Assembly (NCBI GenBank): GCA_002297665.1
Contig: DBMS01000005.1
Location: forward strand, 26,159 to 46,084
Source: Holophagaceae bacterium UBA692
GTDB taxonomy: Bacteria; Acidobacteriota; Holophagae; Holophagales; Holophagaceae
Reading direction: 5' to 3'
Length of the DNA stretch: 19,926 nt
Under the pieces are notes generated by a model. The model worked only from the letters and a program-made list of their open reading frames with translations, had not been told where the DNA came from and made no database searches. Of the stretch, positions 1 to 6,459 are shown piece by piece (the first letter of the stretch is position 1; every line of letters begins with the position of its first letter). Made by a program: the position numbers and the translations under genes.

Positions 1-39
1 CCACCAAAAAAAAGAAAACAAGGTTTGGGAACTTTCCAT

Positions 40-55
40 CCCGTGCTAGCATGGG
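40..55. repeat. 16-bp near-perfect palindrome
   Basis: CCCGTGCTAGCATGGG reads as an inverted repeat with one mismatched pair (G43 against T52) and no spacer. It has no following T-run, so it is not an intrinsic terminator. A dyad of this size about 140 bp upstream of a start codon could be a binding site for a dimeric regulator. That function is inference. Confidence 0.45.
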
Positions 56-74
56 TCACCCTACTTCGGTCACC
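54..74. repeat. Direct repeat of GGTCACC with 14-bp period
   Basis: GGTCACC occurs at 54-60 and again at 68-74, separated by 7 bp. The first copy overlaps the right end of the 40-55 palindrome. Tandem half-sites near one helical turn apart are typical of some operators, but two 7-mers can also arise by chance. Confidence 0.35.
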
Positions 75-141
75 TGATATTTTCCAATAATGGGCCGGGG
101 AAAGACCCAGACGTCTTTGAATCCCCGGAATTAACCCCAAA

Positions 142-168
142 AGCGAAGTGATATAACCACTTATCGCT
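142..168 (+). promoter_or_regulatory. Imperfect hairpin in the receptor leader
   Basis: AGCG (142-145) can pair with CGCT (165-168), and AAGTG (146-150) with CACTT (158-162). Two bases bulge on the 3' side, and the 7-nt loop is ATATAAC. It lies 16 nt before the Shine-Dalgarno sequence. It is followed by a tandem CGCTAA at 165-176, so the 3' arm has two overlapping copies available. It could be an mRNA stability or regulatory stem. No known riboswitch is recognised. Confidence 0.35.
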
Positions 169-183
169 AACGCTAACCCCAAC

Positions 184-189
184 AGGAGG
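184..189 (+). promoter_or_regulatory. Shine-Dalgarno site that decides the receptor start
   Basis: A full AGGAGG sits directly against an ATG at 190 and six bases before a second in-frame ATG at 196. Zero spacing is not usable, so translation almost certainly begins at 196. Confidence 0.8.
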
Positions 190-195
190 ATGCTC

Positions 196-3189
196 ATGCA
201 TCGTAGAATCGAAAACTTCGGCCGTATCGCCGCGCTGATCGTCGTGGGATCCGTGACCCTCGCCGCCCAGGGCACGCAGACGTCCAGCATCAGCGGCAGC
301 CTCGTCGACCAGAACGGGGCCGCGGTCGTCGGCGCCACCGTCAACCTCACCTCCACCAGCCTCCAGGGCCCCCGCGTCCTGCAGACGGACGACAAGGGCC
401 GGTTCATCACCCGCCTGCTGCCTCCCGGCCAGTACACCATCACCATCACCAAGACCGGCTTCCAGACGATCAAGACGTCCGAGAGGATCGGCATCGACCA
501 GACCTATCAGCCCCGGTTCACCATGGCCAAGACCGCCGCCGCAGTCGTGGAAGTGGTCGCCACCGCCGCAGCCGTTGACCGCACCGACGTCAAGACCGCC
601 TCCAACTATGCCCTGGACGCCGTCGACGCCCTGCCCAACACCCGCACGATGGAAGGCGTCGCCCTGCTGACCCCCGGCGTCACCACCGGCGTCGGCGGCC
701 GCGTCCAGATCCGCGGCGCCATGACCTCCGGCAACCTCTACCTGCTGGACGGCCAGAACATCTCCGACAACGCCTACAACAACCGCGGCGTTCGGCTGAT
801 CGACGACTCCATCGAGGAAGTGCAGGTCATCACCGGCGCCATCTCCGCCGAATACGGCAGCGTGGACGGCGGCGTGCTGAACGCCATCACCCGCTCCGGC
901 GGCAACGAGTTCGCCGGCCAGCTGCGCTGGGAGCTCAGCGACCAGGCCTGGAACGCCTACAACCCGGGCGAGGTGCGCGGCTCCTTCGCGAACACGATGA
1001 ACGAAGAGAAGACCGTGTCCCTCTCCGGCTTCATCATCAAGGACAAGCTGTGGTTCTCGGGCAGCTTCTTCACCACGAACCAGACCGGCAGCGGCAACAT
1101 CACCTACGACCTGGGTTCCCGCAACTCCGACACGCTCACCAACCCCAACCTGCCCTACAACGCCACCACCAATCCTTACCTCAAGATCAGCAACAACGGC
1201 CCCAACGGCCTTAACGCCCCCTACGTCACGGGCCGCAAGGAAATCCGCCGGCAGATCAAGCTGACCTACGCCATCAACCAGAACCACACCCTGGTGGCGT
1301 CCTTCAACAACTCCCGCATCGACGACGTGAACCGCAACTACAGCGCCGGTGAACTGGCCTCCCTGGTTCCCCAGGTGAGCACCTCCGAGTTCCTGAACCT
1401 GCAGTGGCGCGCCATCTGGTCCAACACCATCACGTCTGAAGTCAAGGTCGGCCGCAAGAAGCAGATGCTCTCCGCTGGCGCCGACGCCGCCAACGGCAGC
1501 CCCATCTACAGCTACTCCACCGGCGGCGGATACTACAACAACGGCATCTTCAACAGCAACGACGGCGGCGACAACCGCAACAACGAGACCTTCAACGGCA
1601 AGGTCAGCATGTTCTGGGACGCCATGGGCAGCCACACCACCGACGTGGGCGTCGACTATTACAAGGGCACCGCCAAGGCCCGGAACGAGCAGACCGCCAC
1701 GGGCTACATCTTCGGCGTGGAAAACATGTCCTTGAACGGCGGCAGCAACCAGCTCACGAATCCCGGCACCGGCAGCTGGGGCCTTCCCTCCGACGTGTGG
1801 GAATACTTCTCCGGCTCCGGCGAAGCCCACAACATCTCCTACGCCCTCTTCGTCAACGACAAGTGGACGATGGACAAGCACCTGAGCTTCAGCATCGGCG
1901 TCCGCTACGACAAGTTCAAGGCCGAGAACGAGAGCGGCAAGTCCACCGCGGCCGCCGACGGCATCTCCCCCCGCCTGGGCTTGAAGTACGACATCCTCGG
2001 CGACGGCAACTGGCTCGTCAGCGCCGCCTGGGCCCGCTACAACTCCAAGGTGCTTGAAGGCATCACCAATTCGGTCACCCGCCAGGGCAACCCCACCGAG
2101 ATCGATCACCCCTGGGTCGGTGCCGCCGGCATGCAGACCTTCGCCGCCCTCAGCAACCTGGCCAACGTCCGCACGAACTACGACTTCTCCCAGATCCTCT
2201 ACTACAACGATCCCACCCTCAACGTGAAGCTGTCCGACAACCTGAAGGCCCCCACGGTCGACGAGACCCAGATTGCCGCCCAGTACTTCTTCAACCACCC
2301 CGCCATTGGCGCCGGTTCCCTCAAGGTCACCGCCGTCAACAAGAAGTGGAAGAACCTCTTCGACTACACCGTCGGCAACTCCGGCCACGTCATCGCCCCC
2401 TCGGGCGACGACCTCTACATGCGCGTGTGGGAAAACAGTGATGTCGCCAAGCGCGAGTACAAGGGCCTCGAATTCGAAGCCACCCTCCAGAAGGACGAGT
2501 GGAACCTGGCCTACACCTCCACCTGGAGCAGCCTGAAGGGCAACTACGAGGGTGAAGCCAGCAACAGCCCCGCCGCCGGCGCCGGCCTGAAGAACTTCAC
2601 CGTGCAGGACGGGGTCGCCAAGTATGACTCCAGCATCACCACCCCCTACGGCTACCTTCAGGGCCACGTGGCCCTCCGCATGCGCGGCACGGCTTCCCGT
2701 TCCTTCGCCAACTCGTACGGCAAGACCACCATCGGCCTCGTCTACCGCTTCGACACCGGCCTGCACTACAGCAAGTCCCGCTCCATCTCCCTCGCCCGCT
2801 TCAATAACAGCATCGGCGGCGGCCTGAGCAGCCAGTTCGGTTCCAGCACCACCCAGTACGAAGGCGGCCGCCGCATGGCGGGCGTCCTGCCCTCCGCCAC
2901 CTACCTCGACCTGGCGCTCACCCACGAGTTCCCGATCTTCAAGGTGGCCGGCAAGACCGTGACCGGCTTCTTCAAGGCCAACATCGGCAACTTCCTGAAC
3001 CACCAGCAGATCGTCGGCATCGACACCAACTATGCCGCCGCCGCCAACGTCGCGGGTCACCCCGAGCAGTCCGGCCTGTTCTCCGAGTGGAAGCCCGCCA
3101 ACCCGGCCACCTTCGGCAAGACCCGGCCCATCGCCGCCGACTACGGCACGGCCCGCACCATCGCCGTTTCCACCGGCTTCCGCTTCTAG
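196..3189 (+). CDS. Oar-like TonB-dependent outer-membrane receptor
   Basis: This 997-residue protein should be an outer-membrane beta-barrel that imports a substrate using TonB-ExbB-ExbD energy; the substrate cannot be read from sequence. Residues 1-25 form a signal peptide with a basic start, a hydrophobic core and an Ala-Ala-Gln cleavage region. Residues about 30-105 are a carboxypeptidase-regulatory/CNA-B-like beta domain (ISGSLVDQNGAAVVGATV, then LLPPGQYTITITKTGF). About 130-240 is the plug, with LPNTRTMEGVALLTPGV, the QIRGAM and LLDGQNI segments, and ITRSGGNEF. The rest is aromatic- and Asn-rich barrel, ending in the terminal Phe (STGFRF) expected for BAM recognition. I start it at 196 because the AGGAGG abuts the earlier ATG at 190. 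Codon choice is strongly biased to C-ending codons, which suggests high expression. No TonB or ExbBD gene lies nearby. Oar-like family assignment is firm; the ligand is unknown. Confidence 0.93.
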   Translation: MHRRIENFGRIAALIVVGSVTLAAQGTQTSSISGSLVDQNGAAVVGATVNLTSTSLQGPRVLQTDDKGRFITRLLPPGQYTITITKTGFQTIKTSERIGIDQTYQPRFTMAKTAAAVVEVVATAAAVDRTDVKTASNYALDAVDALPNTRTMEGVALLTPGVTTGVGGRVQIRGAMTSGNLYLLDGQNISDNAYNNRGVRLIDDSIEEVQVITGAISAEYGSVDGGVLNAITRSGGNEFAGQLRWELSDQAWNAYNPGEVRGSFANTMNEEKTVSLSGFIIKDKLWFSGSFFTTNQTGSGNITYDLGSRNSDTLTNPNLPYNATTNPYLKISNNGPNGLNAPYVTGRKEIRRQIKLTYAINQNHTLVASFNNSRIDDVNRNYSAGELASLVPQVSTSEFLNLQWRAIWSNTITSEVKVGRKKQMLSAGADAANGSPIYSYSTGGGYYNNGIFNSNDGGDNRNNETFNGKVSMFWDAMGSHTTDVGVDYYKGTAKARNEQTATGYIFGVENMSLNGGSNQLTNPGTGSWGLPSDVWEYFSGSGEAHNISYALFVNDKWTMDKHLSFSIGVRYDKFKAENESGKSTAAADGISPRLGLKYDILGDGNWLVSAAWARYNSKVLEGITNSVTRQGNPTEIDHPWVGAAGMQTFAALSNLANVRTNYDFSQILYYNDPTLNVKLSDNLKAPTVDETQIAAQYFFNHPAIGAGSLKVTAVNKKWKNLFDYTVGNSGHVIAPSGDDLYMRVWENSDVAKREYKGLEFEATLQKDEWNLAYTSTWSSLKGNYEGEASNSPAAGAGLKNFTVQDGVAKYDSSITTPYGYLQGHVALRMRGTASRSFANSYGKTTIGLVYRFDTGLHYSKSRSISLARFNNSIGGGLSSQFGSSTTQYEGGRRMAGVLPSATYLDLALTHEFPIFKVAGKTVTGFFKANIGNFLNHQQIVGIDTNYAAAANVAGHPEQSGLFSEWKPANPATFGKTRPIAADYGTARTIAVSTGFRF

Positions 3190-3214
3190 TTCAGACGGAA
3201 CCGCGTAGTACCTG

Positions 3215-3244
3215 AAGGGCGCCCGGGAAACCGGGCGCCCTTTT
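3215..3244 (+). terminator. Strong intrinsic terminator after the receptor
   Basis: GGGCGCCCGG (3217-3226) and CCGGGCGCCC (3231-3240) form a perfect 10-bp stem with a GAAA tetraloop, followed by TTTT (3241-3244). AA at 3215-3216 can extend the stem into the U-tract. It lies 25 nt after the receptor stop and should separate that gene from the asparaginase unit. Confidence 0.92.
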
Positions 3245-3260
3245 CAATTAGACTGGTGGC

Positions 3261-4247
3261 ATGACGACGCGCACCGTTACCCTCATCCATACGGGCGGCA
3301 CCTTGGGCATGGGGCCCGCCGAGGACACCTGCCTGGCTCCCGGCCCATCCCTTGACCGCATCCTCGACCAGGTGCCTGAATTGCGGGAGCTGGCGACGCT
3401 GCGCATGGTCGTGGCCTTCAACCAGGACTCCGCCACCACGGAGCCGGAGGACATCCTCCTCCTGGCCCGCCTCATCCGGTCGGAAGCTGCGGTGAGCGAC
3501 GGCGTCGTCCTGATCCACGGCACCGACACCATGGCCTACACGGCCTCGGTGCTGGGCTTCCTCCTGGCGGACCTGGGCAAGCCGGTGGTGCTCACGGGCA
3601 GCCAGCGGCCCCTGGCCTACGTGCGCAGCGACGCCCGGGGCAACCTGGTGGACGCGGTGACCCTGGCCGCCCGGGGCGTGGCCGAGGTGGGCATCTGCTT
3701 CGGGGACCACTGGCTGCGTGGCGTGGCCGCGGACAAGGTGAGCGTGCACCGGTACGAGGCCTTCGAATCCCCCAACCTGCCGCCCCTGGCGGAGCTGGGA
3801 CTCCACGTGCAGATCCACCCCCACGCGGGCGCCTTCCCCCTCCAGGTGCCCCCGGCCATCGGACCTGTCCTGGAATCGCGCCTGGCCGTGTACTCCCCCT
3901 TCCCGGGCATGCCCTGGCGCCTACCGAACCCGGACTGCGCCGGCGTGCTCATCCGGGCCTATGGGGCCGGCAACCTCCCCATGGACCGGCCCGACCTGCG
4001 CGACCTCTTCCTTCACTGCGAGCGGCGGGGCCTGCCGGTGGTCGTCACCAGCCAGTGCGCTTCCGGCGGCGTGGACCTGGGCACCTACGACCTGGGCCGC
4101 CAGGCCCAGGGGCTGGGCGCCATCTCCGGGGGCCGGCACACGCCCTGGGCGGCGCTGGCCAAGCTCTCGCTGGCGCTGGGCGCGGGTTTCAGCGTGGGAG
4201 AGATACGCCACGCCTTTGCCACGTCCTGGGCCGGAGAGCCCGTCTGA
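3261..4247 (+). CDS. ansA: Type I (cytoplasmic) L-asparaginase
   Basis: Hydrolyses L-asparagine to aspartate and ammonia. The 328-residue length is normal and there is no signal peptide, which fits the cytoplasmic type I enzyme. The N-terminal HTGGTLGM carries the nucleophilic Thr14. NQDSAT (54-59) supplies substrate-binding Asp56/Ser57. IHGTDTMAYT (85-94) is the second signature, with the catalytic Thr88-Asp89 pair. Next comes KPVVLTGSQRPL (107-118), and Lys159 in AADKV is the likely catalytic lysine. RYEAFESPNLPPLAELG is also typical. A weak GGTGG lies right before the ATG, and TAGACT sits 6 nt upstream, so the message may be leaderless. serS follows after 32 nt on the same strand. A glutaminase side activity, or a role in Glu-tRNA(Gln) amidation (GatD-like), is possible but less likely given the length and lack of a partner. 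Confidence 0.9.
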   Translation: MTTRTVTLIHTGGTLGMGPAEDTCLAPGPSLDRILDQVPELRELATLRMVVAFNQDSATTEPEDILLLARLIRSEAAVSDGVVLIHGTDTMAYTASVLGFLLADLGKPVVLTGSQRPLAYVRSDARGNLVDAVTLAARGVAEVGICFGDHWLRGVAADKVSVHRYEAFESPNLPPLAELGLHVQIHPHAGAFPLQVPPAIGPVLESRLAVYSPFPGMPWRLPNPDCAGVLIRAYGAGNLPMDRPDLRDLFLHCERRGLPVVVTSQCASGGVDLGTYDLGRQAQGLGAISGGRHTPWAALAKLSLALGAGFSVGEIRHAFATSWAGEPV

Positions 4248-4253
4248 TACACT

Positions 4254-4275
4254 GGTCCTCTACCCATTGAGGATC
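4254..4275 (+). promoter_or_regulatory. Small hairpin covering the serS ribosome-binding site
   Basis: GGTCCTC (4254-4260) can pair with GAGGATC (4269-4275) as seven pairs including one G-U, around an 8-nt loop. The 3' arm contains the TGAGGA-type Shine-Dalgarno sequence of serS, 6 to 10 nt before its ATG. The stem could modestly limit initiation. It is short, and no T-box features (specifier loop, antiterminator) are present. Confidence 0.3.
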
Positions 4276-4279
4276 CGCC

Positions 4280-5545
4280 ATGCTCGACGCCGCCCTTCTC
4301 CGCAACGACCTGGACACCGTGGTTCAGGGCCTGGCCAAGCGCGGCGTGACCTTCGACCAGGAGGCCTACCAGGGGCTTGATGCGGCGCGCCGGCGCGTCA
4401 TCCAGGAGGCCGAGGCCCTCAAGGCCGAGCGCAACCGGGTCTCGGACGAGGTGGCCCGCCTCAAGCGCGCCAAGGAGGACGCCAGCCACCTCATCGCCGC
4501 CCAGGCGGAGGTGGGCCGGAACCTCAAGGCCCTGGAGACCGCCGAGAAGGAGGCCGAAGCCGCGTTCAAGGCCTTCATGGCCACGCTGCCCAACCTGCCC
4601 CACGAGAGCGTCCCCGTGGGCAAGGACGAGCACGCCAACGTCGAGGTCAAGCGCTGGGGCACCCCGAAGGCCATCGAGAAGCCCCTGGATCACGTGGACC
4701 TGGGCACGAAGCTGGGCATCCTGGACCTGGACCGCGCCGCCAAGCTCAGCGGGGCGCGCTTCTCCATCCTCAAGGGCGCGGGCGCCAAGCTGGAGCGCAG
4801 CCTGGTATCGTTCATGGCGGACCTGCATGCCCAGGCCGGCTGGACGGAAGTGCTCCCGCCCTACCTGGTGCTGCCGGAGTGCATGTACGGCACCGGCCAG
4901 CTGCCCAAGTTCGAGCAGGACCTCTTCAAGACCCACCGGGGCGAGGATCCCCTGTACCTCATCCCCACCGCGGAAGTGCCCGTCACCAACATGTACCGCG
5001 ACGAGATCCTCCCCGCCGAGCAGCTCCCCATCCGCCACTTCGCCTTCACGCCCTGCTTCCGCAGCGAGGCCGGCAGCTACGGAAGGGACACCAAGGGCAT
5101 CATCCGCCAGCACCAGTTCCACAAGGTTGAACTGGTGGCCTTCGCAACGCCGGAGCAGGCCGCGGACGAACTGGAGAACCTCACCCTCCAGGCGGAGCGC
5201 ATCCTGGAGGCCCTCGAGCTGCCCTACCGGCGCATGTTGCTGTGCAGCGGCGACATGGGCTTTTCCAGCCGCAAGACCTTCGACCTGGAGGTGTGGCTGC
5301 CCAGCCAGGACACCTACCGGGAGATCAGCTCGTGCAGCTGGTTCGGGGACTTCCAGGCCCGGCGCGCCAACATCCGCGCCAAGGCCGCCGGCGGCAAGCC
5401 GCAGCCCCTGCACACCCTCAACGGCAGCGGCCTGGCCGTGGGCCGCACCTGGGTCGCCATCCTGGAGAACTACCAGCAGCCCGACGGCAGCGTGAAGGTC
5501 CCCAAGGCCCTGCAGCCCTACATGGGCTGCGACGTGATCCGCTAG
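4280..5545 (+). CDS. serS: Seryl-tRNA synthetase
   Basis: Charges tRNA-Ser (and tRNA-Sec if present) with serine through a seryl-adenylate. The 421-residue length is standard for the class II enzyme. Residues about 1-105 form the long antiparallel coiled-coil tRNA-binding arm, rich in Lys/Glu/Ala/Arg. The catalytic core follows: motif 1 around TEVLPPYLV (189-197), the serine-binding TAE (230-232), motif 2 FRSEAGSYGRDTKGIIRQHQ (260-279) followed by FHKVE, and motif 3 LHTLNGSGLAVGRTWVAILE (377-396) with the ATP-binding arginine. The ATG is preceded by TGAGGA at a suitable distance. It lies 32 nt after the asparaginase gene. Its TAG stop shares a CTAG with the stop of the convergent dehydrogenase gene, and no terminator hairpin is visible between them. 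Confidence 0.98.
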   Translation: MLDAALLRNDLDTVVQGLAKRGVTFDQEAYQGLDAARRRVIQEAEALKAERNRVSDEVARLKRAKEDASHLIAAQAEVGRNLKALETAEKEAEAAFKAFMATLPNLPHESVPVGKDEHANVEVKRWGTPKAIEKPLDHVDLGTKLGILDLDRAAKLSGARFSILKGAGAKLERSLVSFMADLHAQAGWTEVLPPYLVLPECMYGTGQLPKFEQDLFKTHRGEDPLYLIPTAEVPVTNMYRDEILPAEQLPIRHFAFTPCFRSEAGSYGRDTKGIIRQHQFHKVELVAFATPEQAADELENLTLQAERILEALELPYRRMLLCSGDMGFSSRKTFDLEVWLPSQDTYREISSCSWFGDFQARRANIRAKAAGGKPQPLHTLNGSGLAVGRTWVAILENYQQPDGSVKVPKALQPYMGCDVIR

Positions 5546-6408
5546 CCGAGAACGATGAGCGCGGTGTCCGACGCCTCCCGCACGGCGTCGGGCAGGAAGA
5601 AGTCCGCCACCAGCGGGGCCCCCGGCACCACGGCGTACTCGGAGAAATCCGTCTTCCCCTCCACCCTCAGCACCTCCTCGTCGATGAAGAAGTTCCCGGT
5701 GCAGGCCCGGGATGGGCGCCGCAGGATCACCGCCGCGGCGTCGGCCATGATCTCGGGCTTCCGGCTGGCGTTGGCCAGGTGCTCCCCGCCCAGGAGGTTG
5801 CGCACGGCGGCGGTGTCGATGGTGGTGAGGGGCCACAGGGAGTTCACGGCGATGCCGTCCTTGGCCAGTTCCTCGGCCATGCCCAGGGTGCACAGGCTCA
5901 TGCCGTACTTCGCCGTTGTGTAGGCCACGTGGGGGGCGAACCACTTGGCCCGCATGTCGAGCGGCGGCGAGAGGTTCAGGATGTGGGGGTTCGGGGCCTT
6001 CTCCAGGTGGGGCAGGCAGGCCTTGGAGCACAGGAAGGTGCCCCGGGCGTTCACCTGGTGCATGAGGTCCCAGCGCTTCATCTCGGTGGCCGCGGTGCCG
6101 GTGAGGGAGATGGCGCTGGCGTTGTTCACCAGGATGTCGACGCCCCCGAACACCTCCGCGGTGCGCGCCACGGCGGCCAGCACCTGCTCCTCGCTGCGCA
6201 CGTCGCCCACGATGGGCAGCGCCTCGCCGCCCGCGGCCCGCACCGCATCGGCGGCGGAGTACACGGTGCCGGGGAGCCTGGGATGGGCCTCGGCGGTCTT
6301 GCCGAAGAGGGCCACCCGGGCGCCGTCGCGGGCCGCGCGCACGGCGATGGCGAGGCCGATGCCCCGGGTGGCGCCGGTGATGAAAAGGGTCTTTCCGCCA
6401 AGGCTCAT
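5542..6408 (-). CDS. HSDL2-like short-chain dehydrogenase/reductase
   Basis: A 288-residue NAD(P)-dependent classical SDR. It shows the Rossmann motif TGATRGIG (11-18), NNAS (95-98), catalytic Asn120, Ser147 (in NLSPPL) and Tyr163-x3-Lys167 (YTTAK). Several stretches resemble the SDR domain of hydroxysteroid dehydrogenase-like protein 2: the TAEAHPRLPGT segment after beta-2, NNASAISLTGT, HILNLSPPL, AKYGMSLCTLGMAEE, the Trp-Pro before the substrate loop, and the CTGNFFIDEEVL C-terminus. The C-terminal SCP2 sterol-carrier domain of animal HSDL2 is absent, as in stand-alone bacterial forms. The natural substrate is unknown; a fatty-acid or acyl-CoA role is inference from the eukaryotic relative. 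It is 51 nt downstream of ppiD on the same strand, so co-transcription is possible. GGAG before the ATG lies inside a hairpin. Confidence 0.9.
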   Translation of the reverse strand: MSLGGKTLFITGATRGIGLAIAVRAARDGARVALFGKTAEAHPRLPGTVYSAADAVRAAGGEALPIVGDVRSEEQVLAAVARTAEVFGGVDILVNNASAISLTGTAATEMKRWDLMHQVNARGTFLCSKACLPHLEKAPNPHILNLSPPLDMRAKWFAPHVAYTTAKYGMSLCTLGMAEELAKDGIAVNSLWPLTTIDTAAVRNLLGGEHLANASRKPEIMADAAAVILRRPSRACTGNFFIDEEVLRVEGKTDFSEYAVVPGAPLVADFFLPDAVREASDTALIVLG

Positions 6409-6409
6409 G

Positions 6410-6432
6410 GGGGCTCCGGTGACTGGAGCCCC
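6410..6432 (-). promoter_or_regulatory. Hairpin enclosing the dehydrogenase Shine-Dalgarno site
   Basis: Read on the minus strand, GGGGCTCC (6432-6425) and GGAGCCCC (6417-6410) form a perfect 8-bp stem with a 7-nt loop (AGTCACC), one base before the ATG. The only good ribosome-binding site, GGAG, is in the 3' arm. The stem lies 27 nt after the ppiD stop but has no T-run, so start-site occlusion is a more natural reading than termination. Confidence 0.4.
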
Positions 6433-6459
6433 GAGTATGCCCCGGGAGGGCGGGAAATT

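Larger units (their letters stand above)
1..195. other. AT-richer upstream region of the TonB-dependent receptor
   Basis: No coding sequence is supported here. The stretch is clearly richer in A and T than the rest of the window, beginning with an A-rich tract at about 6-20. It holds a 16-bp near-palindrome, a 7-bp direct repeat and an imperfect hairpin, each listed separately. An AATAAT hexamer at 86-91 could be a -10 element, but I find no matching -35 box, so no promoter is called. As the only long non-coding stretch in the window, it is the natural place for regulation of the receptor gene. Confidence 0.6.

Noticed and set aside
190..195. ATG at 190 as the receptor start
   Set aside because: The AGGAGG ends at 189, leaving no spacing. 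The ATG at 196 has a proper 6-nt spacer and gives a better signal peptide.
70..3060. A 996-codon open frame on the minus strand across the TonB-dependent receptor
   Set aside because: The translation is Gly/Val/Ala/Asp-rich without motifs and mirrors the C-ending codon bias of the sense gene. The sense protein has a signal peptide, plug, barrel, ribosome-binding site and terminator.
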